From positions 24,949,446 to 25,013,445 of the forward strand of contig CM065711.1 in NCBI GenBank assembly GCA_017654935.2: a stretch of DNA of 64,000 nucleotides, given 5' to 3'. Below are positions 29,660 through 41,942 of this stretch, in pieces. Made by a program: the position numbers and the translations under genes. Numbering within the stretch: the first letter of the stretch is position 1; each line of letters starts with the position of its first letter. This DNA is from Phymorhynchus buccinoides. Its lineage: Eukaryota; Mollusca; Gastropoda; Neogastropoda; Raphitomidae. Under the pieces are notes generated by a model. It saw only the letters and a list, made by a program, of their open reading frames with translations. It searched no databases and was not told the DNA's origin.

Positions 29660-30530
29660 AAAGAACTAGCGCAACGCCAAGTACCGGTAACGCCTAGTAA
29701 CAAAAAAACGCCCAGTAACGGTAACGCCAAGTAGTGGTAACGCTGAGTACAGCAAATTTGAAGCGATTCTGTTCAGAAACGGTGGGGTGCTGCCCTGAGA
29801 GTGACGCGCTCTCCCTAGTAACGGTAACGCCTAGTAACGGTAACGCCAAGCACTGGTAACGCTGAGTACAGCAAATTTGAAGCGATTCGGTTAAGAAAAG
29901 GTGGAGTTATAAGGCCCCGTTTCCCGTTGGCGCTGCTCTGAGAGTGATGCGCTCTCCCTAGTAACTGTAACGCCTAGTAACGGTAACGCCAAGTACTGGT
30001 AATGCTGAGTACAGCAAATTTGAAGCAATTCGGTTAAGAAACGGCGGAGTTATAAGGCCCCTGTTTCCCGTTGGCGCTGCTCTGAGAGTGACGCACTCTC
30101 ACGATTCTCTTCAAATTTGCTACCAGGCTTTGCCCCGGCCACAGCAAGCCTGACAGCCAATTTGAAGCGAATCGGCTAAGAAACTGCAGTTATTTGTGAA
30201 AAGGTGAAGCAGCGTATATCACGCACATTTATGAATCGATTCGCTTCCGGTTTGGCATATCGATAGTCACTGTCCGCGGTCATCTACCTGCCAAATTTGA
30301 AGGCAATCGGTCCAGAAATACCGGAGATACGGGCGCCGAGAGGCCGGTGGATATGCGTTTTGCGCATTTGCCAAACCGCGCAAATGACACGGCCGCCTCG
30401 GTTGCCGTTGCCATCGCCCCGTTAGGGCTCACAGCAAATTTGAAGCAATTCGGTCGAAAAACGGCGGAGTTATAAGGCCTGTTTTGTGTTTCTGACAGAC
30501 ACACACACACACACACGGACACTTGGCTTT
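29660..30530 (+). repeat. complex tandem repeat built on AGCAAATTTGAAGC modules
   Basis: Units of roughly 120-140 bp recur from about 29665. Each combines GTAACGCC(A/T)AGTA blocks, a GAGTACAGCAAATTTGAAGC block, CGGTTAAGAAACGG, GAGTTATAAGGCC and CTGCTCTGAGAGTGACGC. The AAATTTGAAGC motif appears at least six times, up to 30430. The segment ends with GTTTCTGACAGA(CA)n and TATTATATGATGATGAC, resembling a retroelement-type 3' end. Confidence 0.65.
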
Positions 30531-30631
30531 TTATTATATGATGATGACTGAATGATGTATACTGTTGTGACATTTTATTTTTATTATTAGTGATTTGATG
30601 GGAACAGAAAAAAAAAAAAATCATGTATATT

Positions 30632-30633
<2 letters not shown>

Positions 30634-30707
<74 letters not shown>

Positions 30708-30738
30708 TCTCTCTCTCTCTCTCTCTCTCTCCTCTCTC
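30634..30738. repeat. (CT)n microsatellite
   Basis: About 105 bp of CT dinucleotides with two small interruptions, about 150 bp upstream of the last exon. Confidence 0.97.
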
Positions 30739-30883
30739 ATGCTTGACATGCGCCAGACAGGCGCATTACTTTTACAAGTATAAACATGAGTCATTTTGAA
30801 AAAAGTGAGCGTGAATGGCGCATTGCGCCAACAATCTGATGCTCTGTAAATAGATCATTCAGTGTTCTCTCTCTCTTGTTGCA

Positions 30884-33678
30884 GAATTTTAAGAAATAGG
30901 TGTTTGTATGCTAATGCAGGTGCAGTCAGCAGTTCAGTCCAATGCCAGTCCCAGACGAAACGCCAGACAGCAACCGTAGATGCCCCTTCTTCAGCTGATC
31001 TTCAAGCAGCAGGGCTGTATGTCAGCAGTGTAGATATGGCTGTTTCTTCCTCTTCAGCTGATCTCGGAGCAGCAACTGTTTCTTCCTGTTCTACTACAGC
31101 AGAGTCACCACCGTCTACAGACTGTGTTACAACTAGCACACCTGACATTAGCAATAGTGTTTCTGTTCATGTTGCTTCCAAAACCGAACAGGGTAAAAGA
31201 AAGTGGGACAAAGCTGCAAGTTGCTATTTCTGTAACAAACTCTACACAAGCTCCAACGTAACAGCACACATGCTGTCAGTACACAAAACAGAACCACAGG
31301 TAGCAGAAGTTTTAGCCAAACCTAAGGGATCATCTGAGAGGGCTTTGCTGTTAGAAAAGTTAAGAAATTTAGGAAATTTCAAGCACAACTGCGACGTTTT
31401 GAAACAAGGCAGTGGTCAGTTAATTCCTTGGAGGGCTCCTTCAGAACCAGTTCAAGCAGGAGATTATTCTCCATGTGAACATTGTCTCGGATTTTTTAGG
31501 AAGAAAGAACTTTGGCGGCATGAATCCAAGTGCAAATTCAGCACTGACAGCAAAAAAGGGAGAAAAGTGATCTCCAGATCACAGATGTTACTTCCAGCAG
31601 CTGCAACATGCTCAGATGAGTTAAGGGATAACATTTTCTCTTCAATGATTGGGGATGAAATCACACTCGTAGCCAGAAACGATGGCCTCATTGTTGCGTA
31701 TGCTGAAAAGCTTTATGAAAAACACAAGCACTTGAAGCATCAATGGATATACATTAGACAGAAGATAAGAGAACTTGCCCGATTTCTGCTTTTAGCCAGA
31801 CAAAACCCAGGGATCACAAACCTGCAGAGTTGCATTGACCCAAGCAAGTTTCCTTCACTAATATCCGCTGTAAGACTACTGTGCGGTTATTCCACAGAAG
31901 ACCATTCCTACCAGAACCCATCCTTGGCCCTCAAAACTGGCCATTCCTTGAAGAAGTGTGCCACAGCACTAAAGAGCATTGCCCTTGTTGAAGGTAACAC
32001 TGTTATGAAAGAAAGGTGCGATTCTTTTCGGGATTTGTGTGATGCCGAGTGGAACACATATATTTCATGTTCTGCCCATGCGTCATTGGAACGAAGAAAA
32101 CAGAACAAACCACACAGGCTGCCACTGACAGAGGATATCAGACTCGTTTCAGAACATCTAAAAGAAGAAAGACAGAAGTGTCATCATGACTTGAAAAAAG
32201 TGCCATCAGCATTGACTTGGCATGCACTTGCCAAAGTTACTCTCGCATACATGATTCTGTTCAACAGAAGGCGAAGTGGAGAGGCAGCAAGGATGCTACT
32301 ATCAGATTACAGTGCAGCTAAATCTAACTCTGTTCCTGAGGATGATGTGCTTCAAGCCTTGTCAGAGCTTGAAAAGAAACTTTTGGATAATTTCCGAAGA
32401 GTTGAGATAAGGGGCAAACACGGCAGAACAGTTCCTGTGCTGTTGACTACAGCAGCTTGTGAAGAAATAGACACGTTGATTGAAATGCGAGATGCAGCTG
32501 GTGTCAGCAAATCGAATGGGTATGTCTTTGCAAGACACTACTACTCTTCTGAGGACCATATGTCTGGTCATACTGTACTCCATGCAGTTGCACTTGAGAG
32601 TGGTGTCAAAGAACCAAGTAATATCACAGGAACCAAGCTGAGAAAACATCTGGCGACTGTTTGTCAGATCCTGAATCTCTCAGAACATGAGCTGGAACAA
32701 GTTTGTGGATATATGGGGCACAACATCGCTGTTCATAGGGAGTTCTACCGATTGCCACAAGACACCTATCAACTGGCCAAAGTCAGCAGATTGTTGTTAT
32801 GCATGGAGCAGGGAAAACTGGCCCGTTTTCAAGGCAAGACCTTGGATGATGAAATTGATCACAGCCTTTTGATCAGCACTTGGAGAAGAAAGGGTGTCAC
32901 AACCTTCTGCTCAGCACTTGGAGAAGAAAGGGTGTCACAGCCTTCTGCTCACGCACTTGGAGAAGAAAGGGTGTCACAGCCTTCTGCTCACGCACTTGGA
33001 GAAGAAAGGGTGTCACAGCCTTCTGCTCACGCACTTGGAGAAGAAAGGGTGTCACAGCCTTCTGCTCATGCACTTGGAGAAGAAAGGGTGTCACAGCCTT
33101 CTGCTCATGCACTTGGAGAAGAAAGGGTGTCACAGCCTTCTGCTCATGCACTTGGAGAAGAAAGGGTGTCACAGCCTTCTGCTCATGCACTTGGAGAAGA
33201 AAGGGTGTCACAGCCTTCTGCTCATGCACTTGGAGAAGAAAGGGTGTCACAGCCTTCTGCTCATGCACTTGGAGAAGAAAGGGTGTCACAGCCTTCTGCT
33301 CATGTACTTGGAGAAGAAAGGGTGTCGCGACCAAAGAGACCAAGAAACAAAAGACCAAGAAGTCCACATCCTGGTGGTTGCCAAGCGATTCCAGTGATTC
33401 CTCAATCAAGTGAAGCTAGCATGATTCCAGGATCATCCAGCAGCAAAACCCTGACCAGTCAGACTAAAGATATCTTAACTGAGGAAGAAACAGATCTTAT
33501 TCACAAACTTTTCAGACGACACATTGACGATAGAGTTGTTCCAAGAAAAGCAGATTGTGAGAAGGTACTCAAGACTAATCCTTTGTTGCAAAGCAGATCA
33601 TGGCGGAAACTGAAATGCACTGTGCGGAATGAGATAGAGAAGAACAAAAGACAGGTCAAAAAGCTTCGTAGACAGTGA
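30884..33678 (+). CDS. zinc-finger tyrosine-recombinase-like protein, last exon
   Basis: An exon begins after CTCTCTCTTGTTGCAG (30883) or CTAATGCAG (30919) and is open to 33678. Residues are numbered from the GTG at 30862, which is not a start. Two zinc fingers are visible (C121, C124, H136, H141; C205, C208, H220, C224). A tyrosine-recombinase catalytic domain follows: R471 in RRRSGEAARM, probable K519, R594 in TKLRKHLATV, H620 in GYMGH and the candidate nucleophile Y629 in HREFY. Next come 12 copies of a 39-bp minisatellite (ALGEERVSQPSAH) and a C-terminal helical domain ending WRKLKCTVRNEIEKNKR. Related proteins of unknown role are widespread in animals; I infer a Crypton- or DIRS-like origin. 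The frame is undamaged over 2.8 kb, and the 5' exons suggest a true spliced gene. Confidence 0.8.
32877..33343 (+). repeat. 39-bp minisatellite inside the recombinase-like ORF (about 12 units)
   Basis: Units start at 32877 and then at 32915, 32954 and every 39 bp to 33305. The first interval is 38 bp, so unit 1 is read in a different frame (STWRRKGVTTFCS) from units 2-11 (ALGEERVSQPSAH). Unit-to-unit divergence is very low. Because 39 is divisible by three, all three forward frames and one reverse frame stay open across the array. Confidence 0.95.
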
Positions 33679-36480
33679 TTAGACTGAGAAAGAGGATCTC
33701 AAATGAGGGAAATACAGATTTTCAGCTTCCTCTTTCAAGTATTTGAACACAAATCTAACCTCTTGGCTATTGCCTTTCAGAGATCTATTTACAGTTTAAT
33801 CCCTTAGTGTACATGAAAGCAGCTGAGTTCACCAAAGTGAAAGTTGGATGGTTTTGCAGATCTGTTTGTTCCTACTGGCTATGTATATGACTGGCTCAAA
33901 TTTTACATGCGGCTAGGTATGTAGGTTATCTTGGCCAAGTTCGGAAAGGGTCAAAGGTCAAGGTCTTTGTAGCCAAATCTGCTGCCGCACAACTGGTTGA
34001 TCTTGCACTTCACGCTCCAGTTATCTATGCATTTAGATGCTATCTTAATAATAATAATAATAATAAGTGTACATTTAAAAGTAAGCAGCAGAGTTTTTAT
34101 TCATTTTTGTTGTCTTTAATTTTACATGCTATTTCAAGGCATAGGTGATAGGGCAATTCTAGCAAACTACGCATTGGCTCATCAGTTCATCTTTGTTTTT
34201 TTCTAATCTGACATGTACAAAGACAGCGTGAGTGAACTGACAAAAACAGTGCCTTGTGCACATCTGAAATGAATAATGAATTGTGGTTTTCCCCCTGTTC
34301 AAAAAAGTTCATTTAATGAATACATAAGAAACACTGTAGCCTTCGGACATTCTGCCATGTGTTTAAAATTGGTCAGTTAAGATTCATCTTTAGGAACTAA
34401 GTTAAAATATGTGAATGTGTTAATGGACTCCATCACTTCAGTGCATTCGAAATAACTATTGGGTGGTTGGTTAAATGTGTACCATAGTTTTTGGACTATA
34501 AGGCAATACTTTTTACACAGACTCGGTCCCATAAGCCTTATAAAATGATTAATAAAATAGTAAGAACATTATTTTAAAAAATCTGAAATTTGGGTATAAT
34601 TTGAGGGTGTGTGCTTTACACTTTAGTCCGAAAATTATGGCACCTTTGGGTGGGCTGTACGCTAAAGCTTTTTGTTTGTTTGCAAAGACTCAGCTTGAAA
34701 AGCTAGTGTTTCAATCTAGTGCTCTATGGAATTGTTTGATAGTGGTTTTGTTTTTCTGTTCTCTATTTTCTGTAGAAAAACAGACCTGTGCATGTTTTCA
34801 TCAGGACGTGGGTTTTTTGTACATGATAAAAAACTGTCATGTATGGGTTTTCATCAGGAAATGTTTGTTTGTTGTTTGTCTTTCGTCCCTGGCTTAAAGA
34901 CTCCAGGGATCATCCGAACAGTCGAAGCACTTGAACATTATTGTACAAATGCCCCAACTAGAGATGAGAACATTACGTGTGTGACCGTTTTTGATTACCT
35001 TGCTACGTGGGCATCCACACACTTTAAAGGTGGGAAGGTTTGAATACTTTGATGCTAGGTGAACACAAAAGAGCAAGAAAACTTGGTGAACTGAAAATGT
35101 ATGTATGGAAACTTTGAACATTCATTATTATTTTTATTTGATTTATTCAATCATACTTGATTGATTACGAACTTTGTTTATAATTTGATCAGCAATGCCA
35201 ATGTTCAAATGTTCTGATCTTTTCAGTTTCTATCGATTATTTATAATTTTTGTGAACATTTGAAAGATTAGTAATTTGTGTACAACTTTAAGTTTATTCT
35301 TTTTTAAGTTTATTCTCCCAAAGTTCATTTCAGAGTATGGTGATAGTTGGTTTTCTGTGTTATGACCTAATACACATTGACTTATCTAGTTATCACATGG
35401 TTATTTGAAGAAAAAATAGAAATGTTGATATATAAAAAAAATAATATATAATTGAGTTTGTAGATATCACTCTCCAAAAGTCCTGAGTGCAGTTGACATG
35501 TGTTTATTGCTACATGTAGCATGCAAACGTTAAGATTGTTTTATAATTTTTATAATGGGCATGTACCGTAATTTTCGGACTAACAGTATAAGGCGATACT
35601 TTTTTTTTCCAGACTGAGACCCCTGCACCTTATGTTGTTGTTTTCGGGGGGGGGGGTTCCCCAGCTTAACGACTCTGGGATATGACAACAACTGACGCAA
35701 TTATCTATTATACAAATGCATCAGCTTAGGATGAGAATATTACGTGTGTGACCGTTTTTTGATTAAACTTGCCACATGGGCAGCCACACTCTGTCTTCCG
35801 GGGTGGGGGGTGGGGGAGGGAGTATTTGGAGATTGATGATGTTATGTTAGGAGCTTGCCATGGCTAAAGACGATTCCCACATAACTATGCATAGCATTAC
35901 AACAATTTGATGTACCTTTGGTGTTATAGCTTACGTCAATTGGTCTGACACAGCCTTATGCCAAGATGTACTAATAGAATAGTAAGAAAGTATAGTAATC
36001 TAAAATTGGGGGAATGCGCCTTATACAAAGGTGTGCCTGATAGTCTTGAAAATACGGTTGCTATTGGGTTTTTTAAAAGAAAACCTGAAGTGCATTCATA
36101 TATTATTTAATAAATACTGTTGAAATGAATGCACACTTGTTTGATTCATGTGAGCTGCTGCACTGTATGACTGTATGAGTGGGTTGTTTGTGTGTGCATT
36201 CAAACCTCCATTAAAAACCCTCTGTTAAAGGACCACTTCTCATTTAAAACTGTTTTTTCAGGAGTGGTTGTTGACTTATTCCTATTAATATGACCTCCGT
36301 TATAAGATCCCGACTTTTTGGAGGTCTTAAAATAGAGGTTTGACTTTGACTTTGTATTATTTTTTACTATTAAATTGTGTCCCTTTCTTCACTTGCTCAG
36401 ATACCTTCCTGCGCATAATCTTTTTATGTATCTGAACCCAGCATGTTCTTGTTTGTATAGAGGAAACTTTTGTAAATAAA
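33679..36480 (+). other. 3' flank of the recombinase-like gene; repeats only
   Basis: No ORF is supported. It contains an (AAT)n run (34050-34067), an AATAAA at about 34550 that could serve as a polyadenylation signal, two copies of dispersed repeat B (34885-35045, 35640-35970), and three similar termini reading ACTATAAGGC(A/G)ATACTTTTT (about 34495, 35585 and, further right, 37008), which look like ends of a DNA-transposon family. Confidence 0.5.
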
Positions 36481-36489
36481 AACAGAAAA

Positions 36490-36970
36490 AAGAACCAGTA
36501 GAGCAGAAAGATAGTAAATCACAGTAAGAAAAAGGCAGTCAAAGAGTGTGATGTATAAGAGGGAGTTGAAGCACAGGACTTCCAGAATATGAGAGATCTC
36601 TTTATACAAAAGAAACCCCCAACCCCCACAATATCCTCATTGGGATAAACATGTGAAGGGTAGGGTCATCCAGCTCACCAAATTGAGGCTTAAGGCATCC
36701 AGCTACTACCGGGAAATTCGTGCAAGTTGCACCTCACTATGTGCACGACGACCAAAATGGAGTTTTTTAAAACGTCCTCTTGGTCTGAATCAGACTACAT
36801 ATGGGACATTTGTAAATACAAAGACTGTGGGAACAATACTGGAGGCAATGCCCGGAAGGCAGTACGAAAACCAGTAAAGTCCCGATTTTTTAAAAATTAA
36901 TGCAGTAGCTGTAGGCGGTGACCCACGCCTCGGTTAAACTTCATCAGCTATGGCACCGCCACAAGTTAGT
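36490..36970 (+). repeat. composite dispersed repeat including repeat A copy 2
   Basis: 36490-36650 matches 27075-27215. 36758-36970 matches 6935-7150 (repeat A). The composite shows these modules belong to one larger mobile family with the SINE-like copies. Confidence 0.7.
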
Positions 36971-38465
36971 ATAAACACTCACTATGTGCACCATATATTT
37001 TTATGAACTATAAGGCGATACTTTTTGCAAACTGATAAATGTGAATGCCTTATAATGTGAATAATTTTTATTGTAAGAAAATAGCGAGAAAATCATTTTT
37101 TGTGTTAAATTTGGGGTGTGTGCGTTTAGTTTGTTCCTTTTTTTTTAACTGGTATTTGTTTTTTAAGAGGGCTAGGCTGGATGGAAAAAAATCTTGACTT
37201 ATTTGTTTATTCTATTACCCTCGAAATATAGAACATTTACACAACATGGAAGAGCAGTATAATTTCAGCTTTCAAGTCTATTCATTTAAGACATCCTTCA
37301 TACAGATAACAATATGATACAGGTCTATGTCAAAAATACCACCAGTAATCTAAGTTATCACTAGCAATCAGGCCTATAATAAGATTTAAAATGTACACAC
37401 AAGTATCTTTTAACAAAAGAACATAACATGGTTTTTTTTACCATCATTGTGAGGTACTTCCTGTAGCTGTCAACGGTAACCGAGGGCATAGAGTATTGTG
37501 TGATGAGGGGCTACGCTCAGGTCTCGCATACTATCAGGCAGTCCACCATCCATACACCAAACACTCGAGCCCATTCAAACAACCACTTTCAACTACCTAG
37601 CACTCACAGGCAATTTGAACAAACAAAATAAATTAATTTTTAAATACAAGACAACATTCACTCCCAAAAAAAATAATATAGATACAAGTTAAATATTAAT
37701 CAGCAACAAGAAAATACTAGACGGCAAAAATCTGCACAGCTCAGGACTGGAACCTGCAAATAATATTTTCAAACGAACAACTAAACAATACTAATTAAAC
37801 ATGTCATGCTCGAGCAGATTTTTTTTTTAACGTGATTCACTTCACAGTCCGCAATAAAACTAAGTCTTTTTAAACGAAAGACTGCGATGGTGACGTCGAC
37901 TCAAACCTGCGGACGACGTCGACGACGACGACGAAGATGATCCTAATAGAATACTAATGATCATAATTACTCGGCAGTAACCACTCAGATATTTTACGGC
38001 ACAAAGTCTTGAATAGAGAACAACTTAGCTTTGATGTTTCAGTTACACAATTATTAATTCCTTTTCTGAGTCACTTTGTTGACGAATTGGTAGCACAACT
38101 CCTTTCTTTCCTTGGTTACACAACATTTTCTATGTCACAGGGAACTTCTCTTGTCTAATACTCTTTTTTTTTTTTAATTTTTTATTTTAATGAAACAATT
38201 TTTTTTTTTTTTTTACTTCCCTTATCGACAAGTTGAAGAAATCATTCTCCTGATACAGGGTAGAACAGAGAACAGCTACGCGTAAGAGAGCGCCATCCTC
38301 CTCGTTGCTGACAGCAGAAAGGGGCCAGCGGCAGCAACCATCGTCTGCAGAACCACGCCCACCTTCGAAGAACCAGAAGGCAGCTCGTCCAACTCCACCA
38401 CGCAGACTCCAACAGAAAGGTTCTGTAGAAAATAACAAACCCATAGAAGCAAAAGCCCTAAACAC
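36971..38465. other. no gene seen
   Basis: AT-rich, with a (GAC)n-like run at about 37908-37936 and T runs near 38165-38212. No coding region or recognised element. Confidence 0.5.
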
Positions 38466-38965
38466 NNNNNNNNNNNNNNNNNNNNNNNNNNNNNNNNNNN
38501 NNNNNNNNNNNNNNNNNNNNNNNNNNNNNNNNNNNNNNNNNNNNNNNNNNNNNNNNNNNNNNNNNNNNNNNNNNNNNNNNNNNNNNNNNNNNNNNNNNNN
38601 NNNNNNNNNNNNNNNNNNNNNNNNNNNNNNNNNNNNNNNNNNNNNNNNNNNNNNNNNNNNNNNNNNNNNNNNNNNNNNNNNNNNNNNNNNNNNNNNNNNN
38701 NNNNNNNNNNNNNNNNNNNNNNNNNNNNNNNNNNNNNNNNNNNNNNNNNNNNNNNNNNNNNNNNNNNNNNNNNNNNNNNNNNNNNNNNNNNNNNNNNNNN
38801 NNNNNNNNNNNNNNNNNNNNNNNNNNNNNNNNNNNNNNNNNNNNNNNNNNNNNNNNNNNNNNNNNNNNNNNNNNNNNNNNNNNNNNNNNNNNNNNNNNNN
38901 NNNNNNNNNNNNNNNNNNNNNNNNNNNNNNNNNNNNNNNNNNNNNNNNNNNNNNNNNNNNNNNNN
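38466..38965. other. assembly gap (500 N)
   Basis: Exactly 500 N. The right edge is a GA microsatellite, which probably caused the break. Confidence 0.99.
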
Positions 38966-40480
38966 GAGAGAGAGAGTAGATAGAGAGAGAGAGAGAACTG
39001 AGACTGGGACAGTCAACGGCTACATGTGTTGCTTACAGCCATAGTAAAGAACTTTGTACCCCAACGAATCACTTGACTTCAGGCAACAATACCCCTTGGT
39101 GTGTTCTAAACTTTCTGAGCAACCCCAATTTATCTTCTTACTACAACAAGGGAACATAAAAATCGAGAAGTCCCGATACTATTTAAAATAATCTTAGTAG
39201 ATTTCTCCATTCCAATTAATTTTCGGAAACCCAAAGAACTGATTCCTACAGCCTTATTCACTTTCCCCATACACTCATGTCCTCCTCAACTAGTAGAAAA
39301 ACACATGCTTTGACCATGATGTGCACAAATCATCCAAATAAATCGTAACAAGGAACATTTACTTTCAGAAACAGCAAACCAAATTAATTTGCCTGTGAAT
39401 AACCTTCTTAACCTTACAGGGCGGCTTCCACCTTGGAAAGTCTCAGAGGAAAGTATGATTAACAGTCACATGTGCGCTGCGCGGTTTGGGGTGAAGGTCA
39501 CCTTCAAAGTTCCCTTTCCTTTCTTTTTGACGACGCGAGTACGCTTCGCCCAACAACGCTTCGCCAAGCGCTTACTGTGCGCACTAACTTTCAGAACAAT
39601 AACCTTGCTAACCCGAAGAAGCTGACGATGCGCTAGACTTGGACCTACTCATTCAATCTAGAAATCTCGTCCGGCTACGTTTTTCAATCTGTCATCCATT
39701 AATGTCGTTTGTTACGTTTTTTTTGAGTTCCCCTCTACGACATGTATTCAGATTCGAAGCTCCGATTTCTTTACTGACGTTGCCAAATCTTAAAACCTGT
39801 ACTTGTAACTAGATTTTGTAAAATCGACACACTATTCCTTCATTCTTTTACTAGTAATGTTTTCCACAAGTGATTCAGTCTATCATGCACTAGATACAAT
39901 ATGATCATTTCTGTAGATTACTGTCGTCGTTTTATAATGAATTATAAAGGAGCATCCCAGCTCTCTAAGCTCTAAATTAATTAGCATCTCAGCGAAATAG
40001 TTGCAATCCTAAGTCAGAATTTAATTTGTTCTACACCACCATCATGAAATGAATCAAAGTCGAAAAATACTGATACTCAGAGCCCAACAAGGATGATCGC
40101 TCCCAAAAGGAGGATGTACAGGTAGTGAGGTAGCAGGGTGAGATAGACTGATTTTGCCTTGGGTTATACCTAATATGTAGTCTACCCAACAAATAAATGT
40201 AATGACCTGATTATCCTTTGGTGGATTCTCCAATAGGTGTACATTTTAACGTCTTATAGCCAGAATTAAACTACAATTATTGTCTATTTGCTGATCAATA
40301 ATGTAAAGACAACAATCCAAGGTATATTCAATTATTATTTTCTGCAAATAAGATAATTTAATAATAAAATTAACCATCAAGCCTGACTTCCTGTTTTTTC
40401 TGATTGGTTGGTCAGTAAAGGATCTACTTCTTTACTGTTTCTCATTGGTCGAATTTTACTTAGTATTGATTTCTGACTCA

Positions 40481-41095
40481 TTAATCCTTTACTACTGCAA
40501 CAACTAACTTCAGGACCGATACAACTTTTATCAATTTCCTAGTTGCACTACGTGGCTGGTTTGTGGGATTCGAGTGAATTCCTTTTGTCGTCCCTTCACT
40601 CCTTCGAACAGACATCGTGGGCTGAGGTCCTGGGTAAGGGATTCCAGGAAATGGAAGCCATACCCACTGTTCTTCTTCTTCTTCTTCTTCTTCTTCCTCA
40701 ATGTCATCCTTCATCGCTTTCAACGCCGCAGCCGGAGGTTCTGGTTCTCTTTCCACTTCAGGATAGTGGAAAAGAGCAGTAGCTGGCAACAATCTTGATT
40801 GACATTTCTTATGTATGTTGTGTGTGTTCTTGTCGAACGTCAGTTTGTCGTCCAAAATAGTACCTAAGTATTTGTATTCTGATACTCTTTCCACTGCTTC
40901 ACCATCAATTTCTATATTTGGCACAGGGGGTGGATCTTTCCTAAAGTCTATTAACATTTCTTTTGTTTGAGCACATTGAGGTTCAGATAGTTTTCTTTAC
41001 ACCACAGACAGAATTTTGCAACTTGACTAATGTAGTGAGAATCAGAATTTGAAAGGGCTTGTATGGCCGAATCGCGTGAACATTTTATAATAGGA
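40481..41095 (-). pseudogene. LINE reverse transcriptase, palm end and thumb (copy 1)
   Basis: Minus-strand reading of a CR1/L2-like reverse transcriptase: a region equivalent to the YxDD box, then SNSDSHYISQVAKFCLWCKENYLNLN, a frameshift, and VERVSEYKYLGTILDDKLTFD (about 40840-40905), the conserved thumb-side motif. In this copy the catalytic YSDD reads CSRD (about 41070-41082), while the copy at 63.4 kb still has YSDD. An expanded glutamate run (TTC trinucleotide repeat, 40671-40697) interrupts the tail. The preceding part of the same enzyme is at 41943-42539, separated by an inserted element. Confidence 0.75.
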
Positions 41096-41128
41096 ACATT
41101 CTCAGTAGGGGAGGCTTATTGGTTCAGT

Positions 41129-41763
41129 ACCTGTCACGCAATTCGTACCACCTGGTTTCCAACCAAACGGTAGAAGAATGGGGTTAATATATGTGTGTGA
41201 AGTTTGGATAGGGGAAGGGATGTATTTTATCACAACCAAGATGCAATGAAGCGGAACACTCATTGCGGCAAACGAAGTTTCATTTTGGCAGCATCTGATG
41301 TATTTATGGGTAACGCTTTTCTGTCTGTTGTTCAGTGCACACATGCAAAGATTACAACTAGAAATGACACTTTGAAATCTGTAAGGTCTTATGGTCAATG
41401 TTGTCCACTTTGTAAGCTAAAATATTCAAAGGAAAAATAATTGGGCCATAGTTATGCATTTCGTACCACTATCACGTAATTCGTACCTCCTACGTCTTTT
41501 CAATGGCGCAGCGTCAAAAATGCATTCAGGGGCCTGCTTTGCGTGACATCACACTTTTGATGAGAAAATGACATAAGAATTAATTTGACGTCACAGAGAC
41601 TAACTGGAACATTTAGAAGAGAGAATGGTCTATAGCTAAAGCCAAGTCATGAGCATCCTACCGTTGAATTATTGCTATAACCCCCCCCCCCCACCCACCA
41701 CCACCACCCCCCCACCCCCCCGGTACGATATCAGTAACTTGGTGGTACGAATTCTGTAACAGG
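41129..41763. mobile_element. inverted-repeat element inserted in the LINE reverse transcriptase
   Basis: ACCTGTCACGCAATTCGTACCACC (41129-41152) is mirrored by GGTGGTACGAATTCTGTAACAGGT (41740-41763). A third related motif (ATCACGTAATTCGTACC) lies inside, near 41470. The segment contains a C-rich run (41682-41722) and no ORF. It separates two parts of one reverse transcriptase, so it is an insertion or part of one. Confidence 0.6.
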
Positions 41764-41942
41764 TCTTGTAATTCGTACCTTTTCAAGAAAAAAGTATTTT
41801 TACTTTTAAGCCAAAAGTACAAACATTATCTTTATAATTATAGTATATAGTTATAGCCCTCTACCAGCAGTATCCATATTGAAAGTTTTATAGCTTTTGG
41901 ATTATCTGCCCTTGAGACAGAGATCTCTATCCTTAGGAGGTA

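Noticed and set aside
30862..30883. Translation start of the recombinase protein at 30862
   Set aside because: The codon is GTG and lies in a polypyrimidine tract that is part of a splice acceptor; upstream coding exons fit better.
32880..33413. Additional ORFs of 177, 167 and 170 codons over the 39-bp array
   Set aside because: They are shadows: a repeat whose length is a multiple of three leaves all frames open; only the frame continuous with the recombinase is supported.
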